From: Isochrysis galbana
Lineage: Eukaryota; Haptophyta; Isochrysidales; Isochrysidaceae
Length of the DNA: 64,000 nt
Direction of reading: 5' to 3'
NCBI GenBank assembly: GCA_018136815.1
Contig: CM030937.1
Coordinates: 3,461,820-3,525,819, forward strand
Below are positions 18,635-29,820 of this stretch, piece by piece. The first letter of the stretch is position 1, and each line of letters begins with the position of its first letter. A model generated the notes under the pieces. That model worked only from the letters and a program-made list of their open reading frames with translations, did not search any database and was not told where the DNA came from. Position numbers and translations under genes: made by a program.

Positions 18635-20368
18635 ATGGCGGCGCTCTCCGGCGGGCTGGGCGGGCTCGGAGTGCTCCTCCGTTGGCTTGGCCGCCGGCTG
18701 GTGGTGAGCGCACGCAGCGCGAGGCTGTTCCGCTATGCGGTCGCGCTCGCGCTGCTCCTCGACTGCGCCGAGCGCTGGCCGGTCCTCGAGTGGATGTACA
18801 CGGACACCGGTGGCCTCCCGCGTTCCGCGATGCTGCCGGAACTGACTGACGACCCGCTTGCGTGGCTCGTCTGCGTGCACGCGTGGCGCGGGTCGCTCCA
18901 GTGGGCACAGGCTCTACTGCTGGCGGAGGCTGCTGCTGCCCTAGGCCTCGCGTTCGGCAGCCGCGCGTGCGGGGTCCTTGCGTGGTGGCTCCATCTCTCC
19001 GTGTGCGTGCGCTCTGCACCGCTCATTTACATACTCGACCGGTACCTCAATGTGTTGCTCATCTACGCCACACTACTTCCGGCACCCTCGGCCAGCGGCG
19101 AGGTGAGTCTGACATCGGTCGCCATCGCACTCCAGCTCGTCTTTATCTACGTCGACGCGAGCACCGCCAAGCTGTTCGATCCTGGGCGCACATGGTCATT
19201 GGACGCACCGGTCGCAGCGCTAGACACCTACTTTCGCCACACGCCCGTGGCACGCTTACTCCATAGGGTGCTCGGCGGCTCTGGGTTACGCCTCGCCGGA
19301 ACAACTGCGGTGGCCATTGAGCTCCTGGCTGCTCCTCTCATGCTGCTTGCTCCAACTCGCTCGTTGCGCCGCCTTGGGATTGCAGTCGCCGTCTTGCTGC
19401 ACCTGGGCATCGCGCTCACAATGCGGAACACGACCATCCTATCGTTCGCAGCGGTCGCGATGTGGCTGCCGTTCCTCGACGGCCCGGCAACCAATGGCCC
19501 GTCCTGTTCTGCCAAGCCTATCCGTGGCGTGGAGGCGCATTGCGATGACCCAAAATGGCTTGGCGAACGCTCCTGCGAGCCAACATGCGCGCCCATTCGC
19601 TCGCTCTCGTCCATCACTGTGGCTCTCTTCATGGGCTCCGCTATGTGGCATCAGTGGCACCACCGGGATGGTCCTGGCTGCGGCGGTCGAGCACCTCCAG
19701 GAGTGGTCCACCGCGCCATACTGCACAACCGCTGGAATGTGTTTGGCAGCGCCGAGGCCCACGTGGTTTGGGAGATTGCTCCAGCGCGCCTCTCCGATGG
19801 CTCAATCGTGGACATCTGGAGAGGCACAGAGCATGTCAGTTGGGAGGTCCCTGAAGACGAAGATCGAGTGCATAGTGGGCGATGGCGATCGTTGCCCATC
19901 ACAGCAGAGCGGGACGAGCAGGATGACTTCCGTTTCTGGTCCATGCTCTGTGACGAGTGGGAAGCCAGGGAAAGGGAGCGGTGGGCGAGGGCGAGGGCAG
20001 ACATGCATGGCCGCCACTCTTCTGCCTTCGAGACGGAGGCGCCGAACGCCGGAGAACAATCTACCAACCTGCTCGCACCTCGCACGATAGTCGGCTTCCA
20101 TTTTTACTTACTCCAGGCGGACGTGGTGCCTGCGCCGCGCAAGTGGGGCTGGCCATTCACGCTCCTTGCGCAAGCGACCGGCATGCAGGCGGTTGATCCG
20201 TCAGACTACGGGCACACATCGTGCAAGGCCGATCCGGTGACGGCGGCATCAGTTTGTGAGACGGTTCAATCTGAGCAAGCGGCTAGTAGCTTGGCTCACT
20301 CCACGTCGTTGTATGGACCTGTACGAAAGCGCTTGCTGCGAAGCTTTTCTTGCTCTGCGCGACCATAA
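18635..20368 (+). CDS. HTTM-domain multi-pass membrane protein
   Basis: This 577-residue protein begins at the ATG at 18635; the open frame upstream has no ATG and is low-complexity. It carries the HTTM (vitamin K-dependent carboxylase-like) membrane domain: RYAVALALLLDCAERW, then YTDTGGLPRS, several hydrophobic spans, a KLFDPGRTWSLD loop (the family's KL...P.W.dG motif), and LGIALTMRNTTILSF. The soluble C-terminal part has HNRWNVFGSAE, ARLSDGSIVDIWRG and GRWRSLP, as in bacterial HTTM proteins with a W-x-MF...G...LxDGxxVDL pattern. Whether it carboxylates anything is unknown: only the GGCX branch of this superfamily is characterised, and this protein belongs to the other branch. No intron is seen over 1.7 kb, which fits a bacterial origin (inference). 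Confidence 0.85.
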   Translation: MAALSGGLGGLGVLLRWLGRRLVVSARSARLFRYAVALALLLDCAERWPVLEWMYTDTGGLPRSAMLPELTDDPLAWLVCVHAWRGSLQWAQALLLAEAAAALGLAFGSRACGVLAWWLHLSVCVRSAPLIYILDRYLNVLLIYATLLPAPSASGEVSLTSVAIALQLVFIYVDASTAKLFDPGRTWSLDAPVAALDTYFRHTPVARLLHRVLGGSGLRLAGTTAVAIELLAAPLMLLAPTRSLRRLGIAVAVLLHLGIALTMRNTTILSFAAVAMWLPFLDGPATNGPSCSAKPIRGVEAHCDDPKWLGERSCEPTCAPIRSLSSITVALFMGSAMWHQWHHRDGPGCGGRAPPGVVHRAILHNRWNVFGSAEAHVVWEIAPARLSDGSIVDIWRGTEHVSWEVPEDEDRVHSGRWRSLPITAERDEQDDFRFWSMLCDEWEARERERWARARADMHGRHSSAFETEAPNAGEQSTNLLAPRTIVGFHFYLLQADVVPAPRKWGWPFTLLAQATGMQAVDPSDYGHTSCKADPVTAASVCETVQSEQAASSLAHSTSLYGPVRKRLLRSFSCSARP

Positions 20369-20758
20369 CTGCCACCTTCTCAGTGTGCAAGCAGGAGAAT
20401 ACTAGTACTATATGGAGTGCGGATAGGCATGTAAACGTGTGAAGCCACAATACCCAGCCTTGAATATGCAACGAGGTGACTAGATCTCCGAGAAGATGAA
20501 GAGATTCATTCACAAGCTCGAAGCGCGTGGTCGAAGCCACAGTTTATGGCAAGGTTGTGTGAGGCCTTATACGCCGTGCGCTCTTCTCATTGCCGTGGCC
20601 TTCATGCAGGATCCCTCGGCAGAGAGAGAGGTGTTTGGATTGTGTGACAGTACATCCGAGTACCTTTGTTGCGTCCTTACGTTTGCGTCCAGCAAAAGAA
20701 CTTGTTTCAGTGGCTCCAATGTTTGCGCAATACGTGGAGCCAACTTGGCGGGCCTTGA
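20369..20758. other. Intergenic flank, no gene
   Basis: No supported gene. The right end contains the left target-site copy ACTTGGCGGGCCTTGA at 20743-20758. Confidence 0.5.
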
Positions 20759-21628
20759 TAAAATAATTAATGTTATATCCTAGCCAACCCCACTAGCTAA
20801 TTGGACACAACTTTTCCGTCCCGGAATCCCGTCATGCCTGACGAGCCAGGTGTCCGAGTGCTACCGGGGGGAGGGGGCACTGCCCCCTCCCCTCGATATT
20901 TGTCCTCCCCTCAGTGCACGCACCGACCCCGCGCACCCCAGCACGTCCTCTCCTCGAGTCCACGCTGGGGGAAAACCCCTTTCGGGTAAAAGCAACGCAG
21001 GGGGGGGGGGCGCACTCGTGAATAGGGGCCCAGGAGCGCTAATCTCTCCTCGCCGAAGCGAGTGGCCGCGGCAAGCCGCGGCCCTTCCCTCCTGGCTCTG
21101 GCGCCCCCGTCTTCTCTTACCCAAACGGGGCGAGAAGACACGTTTCTGCCGGAGGGGAGAGCTGCCGCTCCCCCCTCCCCTCCCTCTTCCCTTTTCCTCC
21201 TCTCTTCCCTGCGGCGGGGGCCCATGGCGCGCGCCTGCGGCCCCTCTTCAGGTCCCCAGGAGGCCGGCAGGGGCCAGGGAGCGCAGCTCAGGGGGCAGGT
21301 GAGGCTGGGGCATGGCCCTGGCCCCTCCTGCCTCTCCCTCGCTGGCTCTCGAGCCCCTGCCAGTCGACTGGAGCTGGCTGGGGGGTCCTGATCAGGGGGG
21401 CCCAGGGGGAGGAGGGGCTGGTCAGAGGGATGGGCAGGCCACGACGGGCCAAGGCGGGCGAGTCAGGCGGGCCTGTGGGGAGAGGAATGGGTCAGCAGGG
21501 CTGTGTGCTCCTGGCAAGCCATCAGGCGTGCCAGGAGAGTGAGTGGTTCCTCCCCCATGGCAGGGGAGGAGTGGAGAGAGAGGGGGGCTCGTGCCCCCCC
21601 ATGGGCGAACTAAGTATAAACTTAGTTG
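20759..21628 (-). mobile_element. Hairpin-headed repeat with 16-bp TSD
   Basis: The minus-sense stem-loop at 21607-21628 (AACTAAGT and ACTTAGTT arms) is followed by CGCCCATGG and the GC-rich head. The body runs left and ends AACATTAATTATTTTA. The TSD ACTTGGCGGGCCTTGA is present at 20743-20758 and 21629-21644, so the full 870-bp insertion is defined. Its 3' end is AT-rich rather than a pure T run. No coding capacity. Confidence 0.88.
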
Positions 21629-21644
21629 ACTTGGCGGGCCTTGA

Positions 21645-21927
21645 AGCCTAGCTGTATGTATCGCATTATTGTGCGTCCTGAGTCTTAAGATTTTTCTTCG
21701 AGGGCACGGCGTACGGCTAGGCGCCGACATCGCGCCCACAAAAGTAATAGGAATAGAAGCCCTCGGGTGATACAAATTACAGGCCCAATGTTATGCGGTT
21801 TCTCATTGCACTACGCCAGGTGAGAGCGGCCGCAAGACAGTCGCACGAAGGACAAGTAAAGAAGAACTAATAGGAGTGCACCTTAGGGCGCGCAGGGCGA
21901 GGAGCCATTTGCTTGTCCATCAAGCGC
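21645..21927. other. 3' flank of the glycosyltransferase gene
   Basis: No gene seen. This stretch lies just downstream of the minus-strand glycosyltransferase stop codon and probably contains its 3' UTR. Confidence 0.4.
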
Positions 21928-24900
21928 TCACACGCCGGCTCCTCCACCAACATCATGGAAACTTGCTAGGGAGCTCACGTAGGCTAAAAAGCCCATCGCC
22001 CCATCGGTTCCTGCTGCACCGCCAACCGCATCTCGGCGCTTGGCCGCAAGGCCAGCATCGTGTTGTACAACGAAGGATCGATGCGACCCGAGGGCCTGGA
22101 AGCCATCTGCCCGAAGGCGTTCGAGCGAGCTGCTCCGCGAGAAGAGATCGAGCACAGGCAGTCGGACGAGAGCCGGTGGCACGCTGACCAAGTCCTTTGA
22201 CCGCGGGTTTGGCGCCCACAACTGAGGACACGTTAGGCCGGGGGGGGGGGAGGGGGGGGTATTCCACAAAAGCCTGCGCAACATGTTTTGTGTTCAACTC
22301 TGGCGACATGGAAGAAACCGCTAGGAGCCATCCGTTGCATTCCGACGTGGCCGATCGGGCATGCGACCGTCCAAAGAGGCTCAAAACGCGCGCATGCAAC
22401 GGGCAATGTGTGCCCGAACTCTCCAGACGGCGAAAGACTACCCACCCACCCCGACAAGGCGCCCAACATTCTGTCGCACCAGTCGAAACTCGTCCAATTC
22501 GTGTATGAGCGGGACAGTGAAGTCAATGGGCAAATGACGCAATTTGTTTGCTTTGCCGCCGACGTGCTCGCCCTTCTCGAGGTGGTTGGTAGAGAGGGAC
22601 GACTGGTTGAAAAACGACGGATAGAGCACCACCGAACCGCGCAAGTAGGCTAGCTCGATCATGAATTTCTTCCAAGATGTCGACCAACCATTAGAAGCAG
22701 AGCGAGGGATATTCACAGCGGGGGCACCGGCCAAGCGACGCTCCTATGAAACACACATGGCCAAACGGATTGGAATCATCGCAAGAAAGACGACGGGGTT
22801 GGCGTGGAGGAAATTGTGCCTCTACCCATTAGAGAAAGCATGCTCACTGCCGTCCGGCCAGAGTATCCACTCACACCCGGCGGTGAACGTTCTCTTCCGG
22901 ACGCTTACCATGAACTCACGGAAAACGAGCCAGGGCTTGGGGAAAAAGAGAGCGCCCCACGAGCACGGGAGCGGCTGCAGGAAGAGGTGGGGACGCGGCA
23001 GGAATTCGGCTGGCACGTCATTGTCAGTCTACGCAAGGGGAGCAGCGGTGGAGGTCGGTGAACTCGCAAGCTTATGGGGTGAGAGTAGACATCATGCTCG
23101 ATCGGACCAAGATGCACGCAAGGACGGTGGGAGTTCTCCGCACCTCGCTAGCGGAGGTGCCTAGCTCTTCATAGAGATTGATCCGGCGCCTGGGCATTGA
23201 GAGTTCAACCAAGCGGGGCGTGTACAGTGAGATGGCCCCTAGAGGGCCGTCGTAGGCAGGCGGTATTTGAGAAGACCCTTGTCCCACTGCATCAGTGCCT
23301 TGGTGCTCGCCATCAGCCTTGCTGTATGCATACCTCAGTAGGGTCAACTTGAGGTATGCATAAAAATATGGGGAGACCTCGATATCATCCTCTAATAGGA
23401 CACCATAGGAATGTTCATCGTCCGGAGTCCAGCTCTCTACCACTGCCGCAATGAGGCCGGCGTGGGCCACGCGCACGGCCACGGCGCGCCTGCCTGATTC
23501 CCACGGCCAACCATTCACCAAATCAAGCGTTTCTCCGTCGGCGCCTGCCTCAACGCTGAATGACAGGTGCACTCGATCTCCCAAGTAATGGGCGCTGGAA
23601 ATGGAATGGAGCAATCGACGTAGCGAACCGGGACGCCGGTGTGTGATCACGGCAATGGTAACACTTGGACCGTGCCACCGCGCTATAGCCATCGGAGAGA
23701 GGGTAGGTAACCACTCTAGCAGAGGCAGTTCTTTGGGTTCGGGCATCAACAGTACCGGGGGCGATGTCCCTTGTACCTTATCGACGTCTCTCACGCTACC
23801 CCACCGACCACCCATTCCCGCCGCGCTCGAGCCACCGACCGCATCAACAGCAGCCTGGGCCGAAGCCGTCATCGTGGCGTCTCCTGTGGGAGAGATAATG
23901 GCCACGGGTTGAAGCGACTCAATCAGGTCGCCTAGAGCGAGCGTGAGCGATGCACAATGACCAGCCATGTCGGTCGTGGCATCCAGGGATGCGTCCGAAA
24001 GGTCTCCGGGCGTGGGAACAACGGGGGCGTCGATCGAATCGTTGCCTTCGTGTGGGTTTAGATGCACAAGCGCACTCGCCTCCTGGCAAAGCCAATCACG
24101 GAGGAGTTGTGCCGGAGCTTCATCGGCCTGGCGTGCAGGACCTTCTGCGGGATGGGCATAACCGCTAGAGAGCAACCGCGCGAGCCGGGCGCAATGCAAC
24201 TGCGGGTCTTGCGAATGTAGACCACCTCGAGGGGGCCGGCTTGGGCCCATTTGCCCCGTCAGGACCACCACGGGGACGTATTCAGAGGAATCGCCCATTG
24301 TAGACCGATAGAGCGGTGCATAAAGCCGAGCTAACTGAGTGACGTCCAGACCACTCGTGGAGGGCCACAAAAAGAGCAACACTCGACGGCTCCACATGGT
24401 ACGGGACCTTGCTTCATTGGCGGGCGCGTCACCTGATGAACGAGATGTGTCCGAGCTGAATCCCAGCGAATGGAACTCGGCAGGTTCTCCAGCTGAAAGC
24501 ACTGGCGAGCGCCATGGGGGCGACATACCCCCTTTTCGCACATGGAGCCAGATTTCTCGCCGCCATGCTGACTCCTGAGCTGCTACCATCGATGTCGGTG
24601 GTTGATTACCCGAACAACCCCAGTCTCCCCAGGTATCAACCCCGTGCAGGTCGTCGTGCAGGTCGCTGTCTCGGACGGAGATGCCTGCCGGTATTACCAA
24701 GGACGGCAGATCGGCGTGGCGCGCCATCATGAGCGAGATCCAAGCTTCCTCCCCCAAGTTGACATCGAGTCGCTCGGCCTTACCATCATTGCCAGCTTGC
24801 CAACCTGTCACCTCCCATTTTCCCCCGACACGATCGGCGCCAGCGTTTCCCGCATCGACGTCGCCCTCTTCTTCTCGAAGCAGAAGGGGAATCCATTCGG

Positions 24901-25984
24901 TTCGCATGAACCAAGCGCCCCTCAATGAGTCCACATGCGTCAGGCGCCTTGGCCGCAGCCCAAGCTTTCCAAACGGTAGTGAGACCGACCCAGTACCTGC
25001 AACCCGATGCCACGCATCAGCGCCAGCGGCATCGGCGGATGTGGCGATGCCCACCTGGTCCTTGGCCGAGGGTGTGACACCTGGAGCGCGGCCGGTTGCT
25101 CTTTGCGGCCGCTGTGGTGACGAAGCCATTTGCACTGGCCCCTCGGCGGAAGAGTTTGAAGAGAAGAAGGAACGCCATCCTGCGACGCCAAGTATCCCGA
25201 TTCCGCTGGGTACAGCCGATGTAAAAATCATTGTGCGCACAAGCCTCGGCCCAGGCGTCACAGATGGATCAAGCAGCATCACATAGGGCGTGCTCGCCTG
25301 CAAGGCAAGCAAGAAACGGCGAACGCGCCCTCGCCGTCTCTCTGCCAAGCCGTCGCCAGCGCGCATGGCGGTGAAAACCGCAATGCGCTCACCAGATGGA
25401 TCAACAGTGGCTGCGAGGTACCGAGCTGACAGGCCCTTGTCCACTGAGGCTGAGAGCGCATCGATGAAAACTGTCTCGGGTGGGCCACCGTGCTGGTACT
25501 CTAGAGCGCGCAACTGGCGGCAGAGCGTCCTGTCATCTCGATACTCGAGTAGCACAGTGACAGGCTGCGTGGCACCCGGTGCGTTGCTTGCGCTGGTATG
25601 TGCAGCACCGGCGAGAGAGGTGGCGACAATCTCAGCGTACGTCGGGAGCGTCCGTTCGCCCGGAGACGGAGCCAAAAGCCTCTCGAGTTCCGCCCGCTCC
25701 TCCGAGGAGGCAGATGGCTCCCAGTCGATCGGGGCCGCCGGCAATCCTGTCAAGCACGAATCGAGCGTCTCGGGTGGCTGGCGGCTGCTTGGCTCGAGTG
25801 CGATGTCCGCGCGCAGCTTCGTGTGCGACTGCTGCCGCCATGGCGCAGTGAGCTTGCGCTGCATCGCCCTCAGCCTGCTCTCAACCACAAGGAAGAGTCC
25901 AGCAGTGATAGCGAGGATCGCCAGCGCCATGGTGCGTGTCGAGGGGAGTCGCGGCCCGCGCGGCTCGGGAACGGAGCGGCGCAT
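21928..25984 (-). CDS. Type II membrane glycosyltransferase (nucleotide-diphospho-sugar transferase fold), four exons
   Basis: Exons 23144-25984, 22909-22974, 22480-22743 and 21928-22221 join in phase to 1154 residues. Donors are GTGCGG, GTAAGC and GTGCGA; acceptors are CTGCAG, CATAG and CCTCAG. A hydrophobic segment at residues 19-34 (MALAILAITAGLFLVV) suggests a Golgi-type signal anchor. The catalytic part is near the end of exon 1: VTIAVITHRRPGSLRRLLHS, VVESWTPDDEHSYGVLLEDD with a DxD-like EDD, EVSPYFYAYLK, and GAISLYTPRLVE. The small exon restores LPCSWGALFFP and the third adds SNGWSTSWKKFMIELAYLRG and STNHLE; the last gives LPVLDLFSR. This order matches plant and algal proteins annotated as nucleotide-diphospho-sugar transferases. 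The 750-residue N-terminal region is a second, weaker GT-like domain (TPYVMLLDPSVTPGPRLV; ISLMMARHADLPSLVIPAG). The acceptor is unknown. Confidence 0.85.
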
Positions 25985-26454
25985 CGCGGCGGCGGCCCGA
26001 GCTGTCCTTCCCCTCGTCGCTTCCGACCCTCCCGCTCTGACTGCGCCTGCCGCAACCCTGCCCTCCCCCTCCCCCCCCCCCACCCCCCTCCCCTTCCGGC
26101 ACCCCCCGATTCCCCTCTTCCCGCCACCCTCCGCTGCTCCGCTCTCTCTTCTCTCTCGTCTTCTCTTCCCAGCTAATCTCTCTTAAGCATCTCTAGAGCG
26201 AGTTCCTACTGGTAGGGAGAGTGTGAAGATTTCGACAGGAGGTCAGGAGGTTGTTTGTACTCCAGGCAGCGAACTTTAGTTTGCGCAGGTGAACGGCTCC
26301 GTCTGCTACTCGCCGGTAGTAATACTACTATACTATGTAGTATGACTTTTAATGTAGTTGCCAGTTGTATTTCCGCATGTCCCAGGGTGGTTTGTGTCGT
26401 CTTTGTCTTTGTGGCCCCATTCGTATCCATATTCATCTTCGACGGAACGTGACC
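25985..26454. other. Upstream flank of the glycosyltransferase gene
   Basis: A C-rich, G-poor tract at 26040-26165 (plus strand) is the likely promoter and 5' UTR of the minus-strand gene. AT-rich inverted sequence (GTAGTAATACTACTATACTA) lies near 26315-26345. No gene. Confidence 0.4.
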
Positions 26455-26886
26455 TTGGCGCGCGCGCCACGACCTGCTCTCAGGGATCCCAAGTCCTGAG
26501 GGGGCTCCTAGACTCCTAGATCCCAGAGGGCTAGCCAGGAAGCTAAGGGGTTAGGGGGCAGTGGAGGCTGGGGCTCAGCCCCTTGCCTCTCCTTCCTCTC
26601 CCGCGCGTGCCTCGCTGGCCGTGGGTGTCTTGCACAGTATCCTGTCTGCCAGATAGTCTGCCTGGTGACTAGTGACTAGGAGGGGGGGGGAAGGTCAGTA
26701 CGAGTGTTGGCCCATGCGGGCCTCGGAGTGCTGAGGGCTGGGTCAGGGTGTTGATTGCTCAGCTCATGCCAGAAGGCAGAGTCTGGCGGTGACCGAGAGG
26801 CGCCCCAGAGAGGAATTGGAGCCTAAGGGGGAGGGCACGAAGCGCCTCCCCCCATGTCCCATGTGAACTAAGTATAAACTTAGTTC
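26455..26886 (-). mobile_element. Hairpin-headed repeat, divergent member
   Basis: A minus-sense stem-loop at 26866-26886 (GAACTAAGT and ACTTAGTTC arms) is followed by ACATGGG and a GC-rich head. The body shares the GGGGCAGTGGAGGCTGGGGC block with the repeat at 4.6 kb. The 3' end and TSD were not found, so the left boundary is approximate. Confidence 0.6.
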
Positions 26887-27719
26887 AAAGCCGCGCTCAA
26901 GCAAGCTCAAGGCGGCTCAAAAGAAGAAGTGAACCTCCACATCCTCCGCTTTGGGGAACGGGGGGTGGTAGGGGGGCGGGGTAAGGGGGGTAGGGGGGGG
27001 TTTAAAATAGGTCCCATAGGAGGGAGTGGTGCAGGGGGAAAAACCGAGCATGTGAGGTTGCAGTCTCTCAGCCAAAGAGGAAAGAGGGGGTAGCGGGTGA
27101 GGGGCGAGAGCGTATGGCAGTATGGGGCTAAGGCGGTGGCAGAAGATCGATAGCACACTGAGTGCGTTGGGCCCGCTAAGCTAGCAGAAGTAGCCAGAAT
27201 CTTCAACCGTCTTTATCCCACAGTTGACCTTGAGGTGCCTATGCTTTTTTACTATGCGGCTGCCGTTGCTTCCCGCAATCAAGTGCTTCCCTCGCAGAGA
27301 GGCGGGCCGTCGGAGAGATTATGCTTGGCTACCCTCCCCATACGCGGTTTTACTCACCACTCGGTAGTACTAGGTCCCGCCGAAAGACTTCCAGCTAGCA
27401 CTGGGCCTGCAGCTAGTCCGTTTGCTCACCTGTTACTTGCGCTTCTACGCGTTCATGCCACACACGGAGCTAGAGCCAACTAACCTGATGCCGTCACCGC
27501 TAGCGGGAGGCTCTCAGGGCCCTCTAGGCTGGATTCGGCCACGGAGATTGTGCGGATTGAGTCAGACAAGGCATTCCAGCGGCAAAATCTCTCCCACCCC
27601 GAGATCCAAATCGCAAAACATAGGGAGGTTTGTGCTAGACCGATGCAACAACTTAGAGTAGTGCAAAACGTGCAATGTGAAAGGCGGCGAGAAGACCGAT
27701 TGAAGCCTCTCTTCTGACG
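26887..27719. other. Intergenic, no gene seen
   Basis: G-rich runs at 26940-27000; otherwise no coding or repeat signature that I could support. Confidence 0.4.
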
Positions 27720-28978
27720 TCACACAATCCCAGCAAGCACACAGATCAGGATGGCCGTGACGGCGCCTACGGTGGTGTTGATGAAGTTAACCACCTCATT
27801 GGTAAGCCATCCCATTCCTTCCTTTCCTTGCGCTGCCGCACCAATGATGGACTCAATATTGTTGGCGAACCTAATAAATAAGCCATAGGGTAGAGTAAGA
27901 CGAATGCGTGAAATGACGGGCGCGGAATCGCACCGCACTGACTGAATCTCGAGAGCTGGACCCTACACCTAGAGTCTGCAACGGCTCCGTCAAACGATGG
28001 CCTGACCTTGCCAAGGCGTGGGAGGTGAGAGGCGCACCATGCAGCGAAAACGCATGGTGCGATGGCCGAGGCCGGCATCATCCCGAAGACTACACCAAAG
28101 AGACAGAGAAGCAACGAGCCCGCGATGCCTGCGAGAGTTCCCTCCAGAGACACCGCTCCTTCAGTGCCAGGGGGCACCTGATGCAGTAGGTAAGAAGGAC
28201 ATGACGTGGGGAGAGGCAGCACATGTTGCGTGAAGTTCATCAAGTTTGTGGGTGGAGGCATAGCATCTCTGCGGGTGGTCAGACAAACCTTGCGAAACGT
28301 TGTGGCGAGGTATGTCGTCTTCCCATAGACCTTGCCAATCTCCGACGCAGATGTATCGCCCAACTTCGTCGCGAAGGAGGCGATCACCCCGATCAGCAAG
28401 AGGGAACGCACTTTTGCTATGCCAAGAGACGCAGCAACCGGGAGACATAAGACCAACTTCTGTGCCGAGCCAAAGGCAAGTGCGCACATTGCTGCTGTGG
28501 CAGCTGCGCCCCACACGTTCTCTGGTCCCCGCTGGCCGCCACGGCCCTCTGCGATCCCGAGGGCCTCCTTCTTCTCTTTGCCAACCTTGGTCACTGAAGA
28601 GCCACAGAAGAGGTAAAAGACTCCCGTGAGAAATCCACGCCAACCAAGCGACGACCACAGGATGACTGCGAGGATCCACGCGTGGACAAGGCCTGCTGTG
28701 GTGAGCATTTTCTGGCCGGTGGCAGCAAACGACGTGAAGAGCACTGTCGAGAGGAGGACGCCCTCCGGGAAGAGTCCTGGTATGGGCAGGAGTCCACTCG
28801 GCAGCACGGGGACAGGTGCAAGAGGCAGAGCCATCTTGGGCCCGCGCGGATTCGCCAGGCGCACGAAGGACGGGGCTTGATAAGGCGCGCGTCCGAGCGC
28901 ATGCGGGCGCACCGCGAGCGCTGCGCCTCCGCCGAGCGCCGCCAGCAGGGCGAGCAGCGTGGGCTTGGGCGGCGCCAT
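27720..28978 (-). CDS. VTE6: VTE6/DUF92-like phytyl-phosphate kinase, plastid
   Basis: Three exons, 28289-28978, 28038-28177 and 27720-27870, join in phase to 326 residues. Donors are GTTTGT and GTGCGC; acceptors are CATCAG and TATTAG. The DUF92 signature is clear: FYLFCGSSVTKVGKEKKEAL, GGQRGPENVWGAAATAAMCA, ASFATKLGDTSASEIGKVYG, then across the first junction TTFRKVPPGTEGAVSLEGT, and across the second VFAAWFANNIESIIGAAAQG ending in a hydrophobic helix. In plants VTE6 phosphorylates phytyl phosphate to phytyl diphosphate in the plastid envelope for tocopherol and phylloquinone synthesis. The hydrophobic, Arg-containing N-terminus suggests a bipartite or transit leader. The exon 2 donor was chosen because it alone restores family length and phase. 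The family call is strong; the substrate is inferred from it. Confidence 0.88.
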
Positions 28979-29330
28979 CACTCTCGCCGTGTCGGCCGAG
29001 CCAGGCGCGGCAGGGGATTGATTAAAAGAAGCCGGTAGCAGCCACTAGATAGACTGTTTGTTGCCTGCCGGCAGGACTTGGGTCTGGCTGTGGAGCTGAT
29101 GGTGATGGCCTGGTTGGGCAGGAACTGTGTCGGCTGGGGAATGGGTGGTCGGCACGCGAGGAGTGGCGAGAGGGGGGGGGGGGTGGGAGGCTGGGTGGGA
29201 AGGCGTGAGCGACACTCTTCCGCGACCATATGCATATGACGGATAGGGCTCTGTGCTGTAGTAGCAGTCTGTGGGTGCGTGTGTAGGCATGTTTGGATGT
29301 GGTTGTCCTTTAGCAACAAGATGCAGAATC
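28979..29330. other. Promoter side of the VTE6-like gene
   Basis: No gene seen. G run near 29173-29183; otherwise unremarkable. Confidence 0.4.
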
Positions 29331-29820
29331 TACTTTTATAAGTAAGGGTCAATGGGGCCCTCGCGCCCCCCTCACTCCATCGCGGACATCCCCCGGGGTG
29401 GGCCCGTACAATCCTGGCAGGGGTTGGGCACTCATCATCTCATCATTAGCCTGGTCACTCACACTCACACCTTTTAACCACTATTTCCCACCTCCCCTAG
29501 GCCCCTAGGTGTCCAAGGACCAAGGATTCCGCAGGGTCCCCCCTCCCCCCCTACCTGCCCCGGCAACCTTCTTCCTCCCCCCCACGAAGCCACGAACCCC
29601 TTCCCGCCGCACGAAAGGCAATGGCGTCGGTGAGTGACCCCCCTCTCTTGCCCCGCGCGTGATCCTCTGCCCTCCGGCCTCCGGCCTCCGGGCGCTTCCT
29701 GCTTCCTGCTTTCTGCTTCCCGCTTCCTGGCCGCCACTAGCTTCCTGATGGCCGCTGGCGCCATCGGTGTGCGTGCGTGCTGACTGCGAGGTGGCGTTGG
29801 CTGCAAAACTATAGCCTCTA
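29331..29820 (+). repeat. Divergent hairpin-headed repeat (GGTCAATGG subfamily)
   Basis: A short stem (TACTT and AAGTA arms, 29333-29346) is followed by GGGTCAATGGGGCC and CGGACATCCCCCGGGGTGGG. The same head occurs at 61800-61880. The body then diverges and contains short CCTCCGG and CTTCCTGCTT tandem units (29670-29730). The boundary on the right is approximate. Confidence 0.5.

Noticed and set aside
23949..24168. Plus-strand frames within 23.0-26.0 kb
   Set aside because: They are shadows of the 947-codon minus-strand glycosyltransferase exon.
28150..28290. Unspliced reading of the VTE6-like gene through VCLTTRRDAMPPPTNL
   Set aside because: That segment is absent from the family and is bounded by GTTTGT and CATCAG; splicing restores KVPPGTEGAVS.
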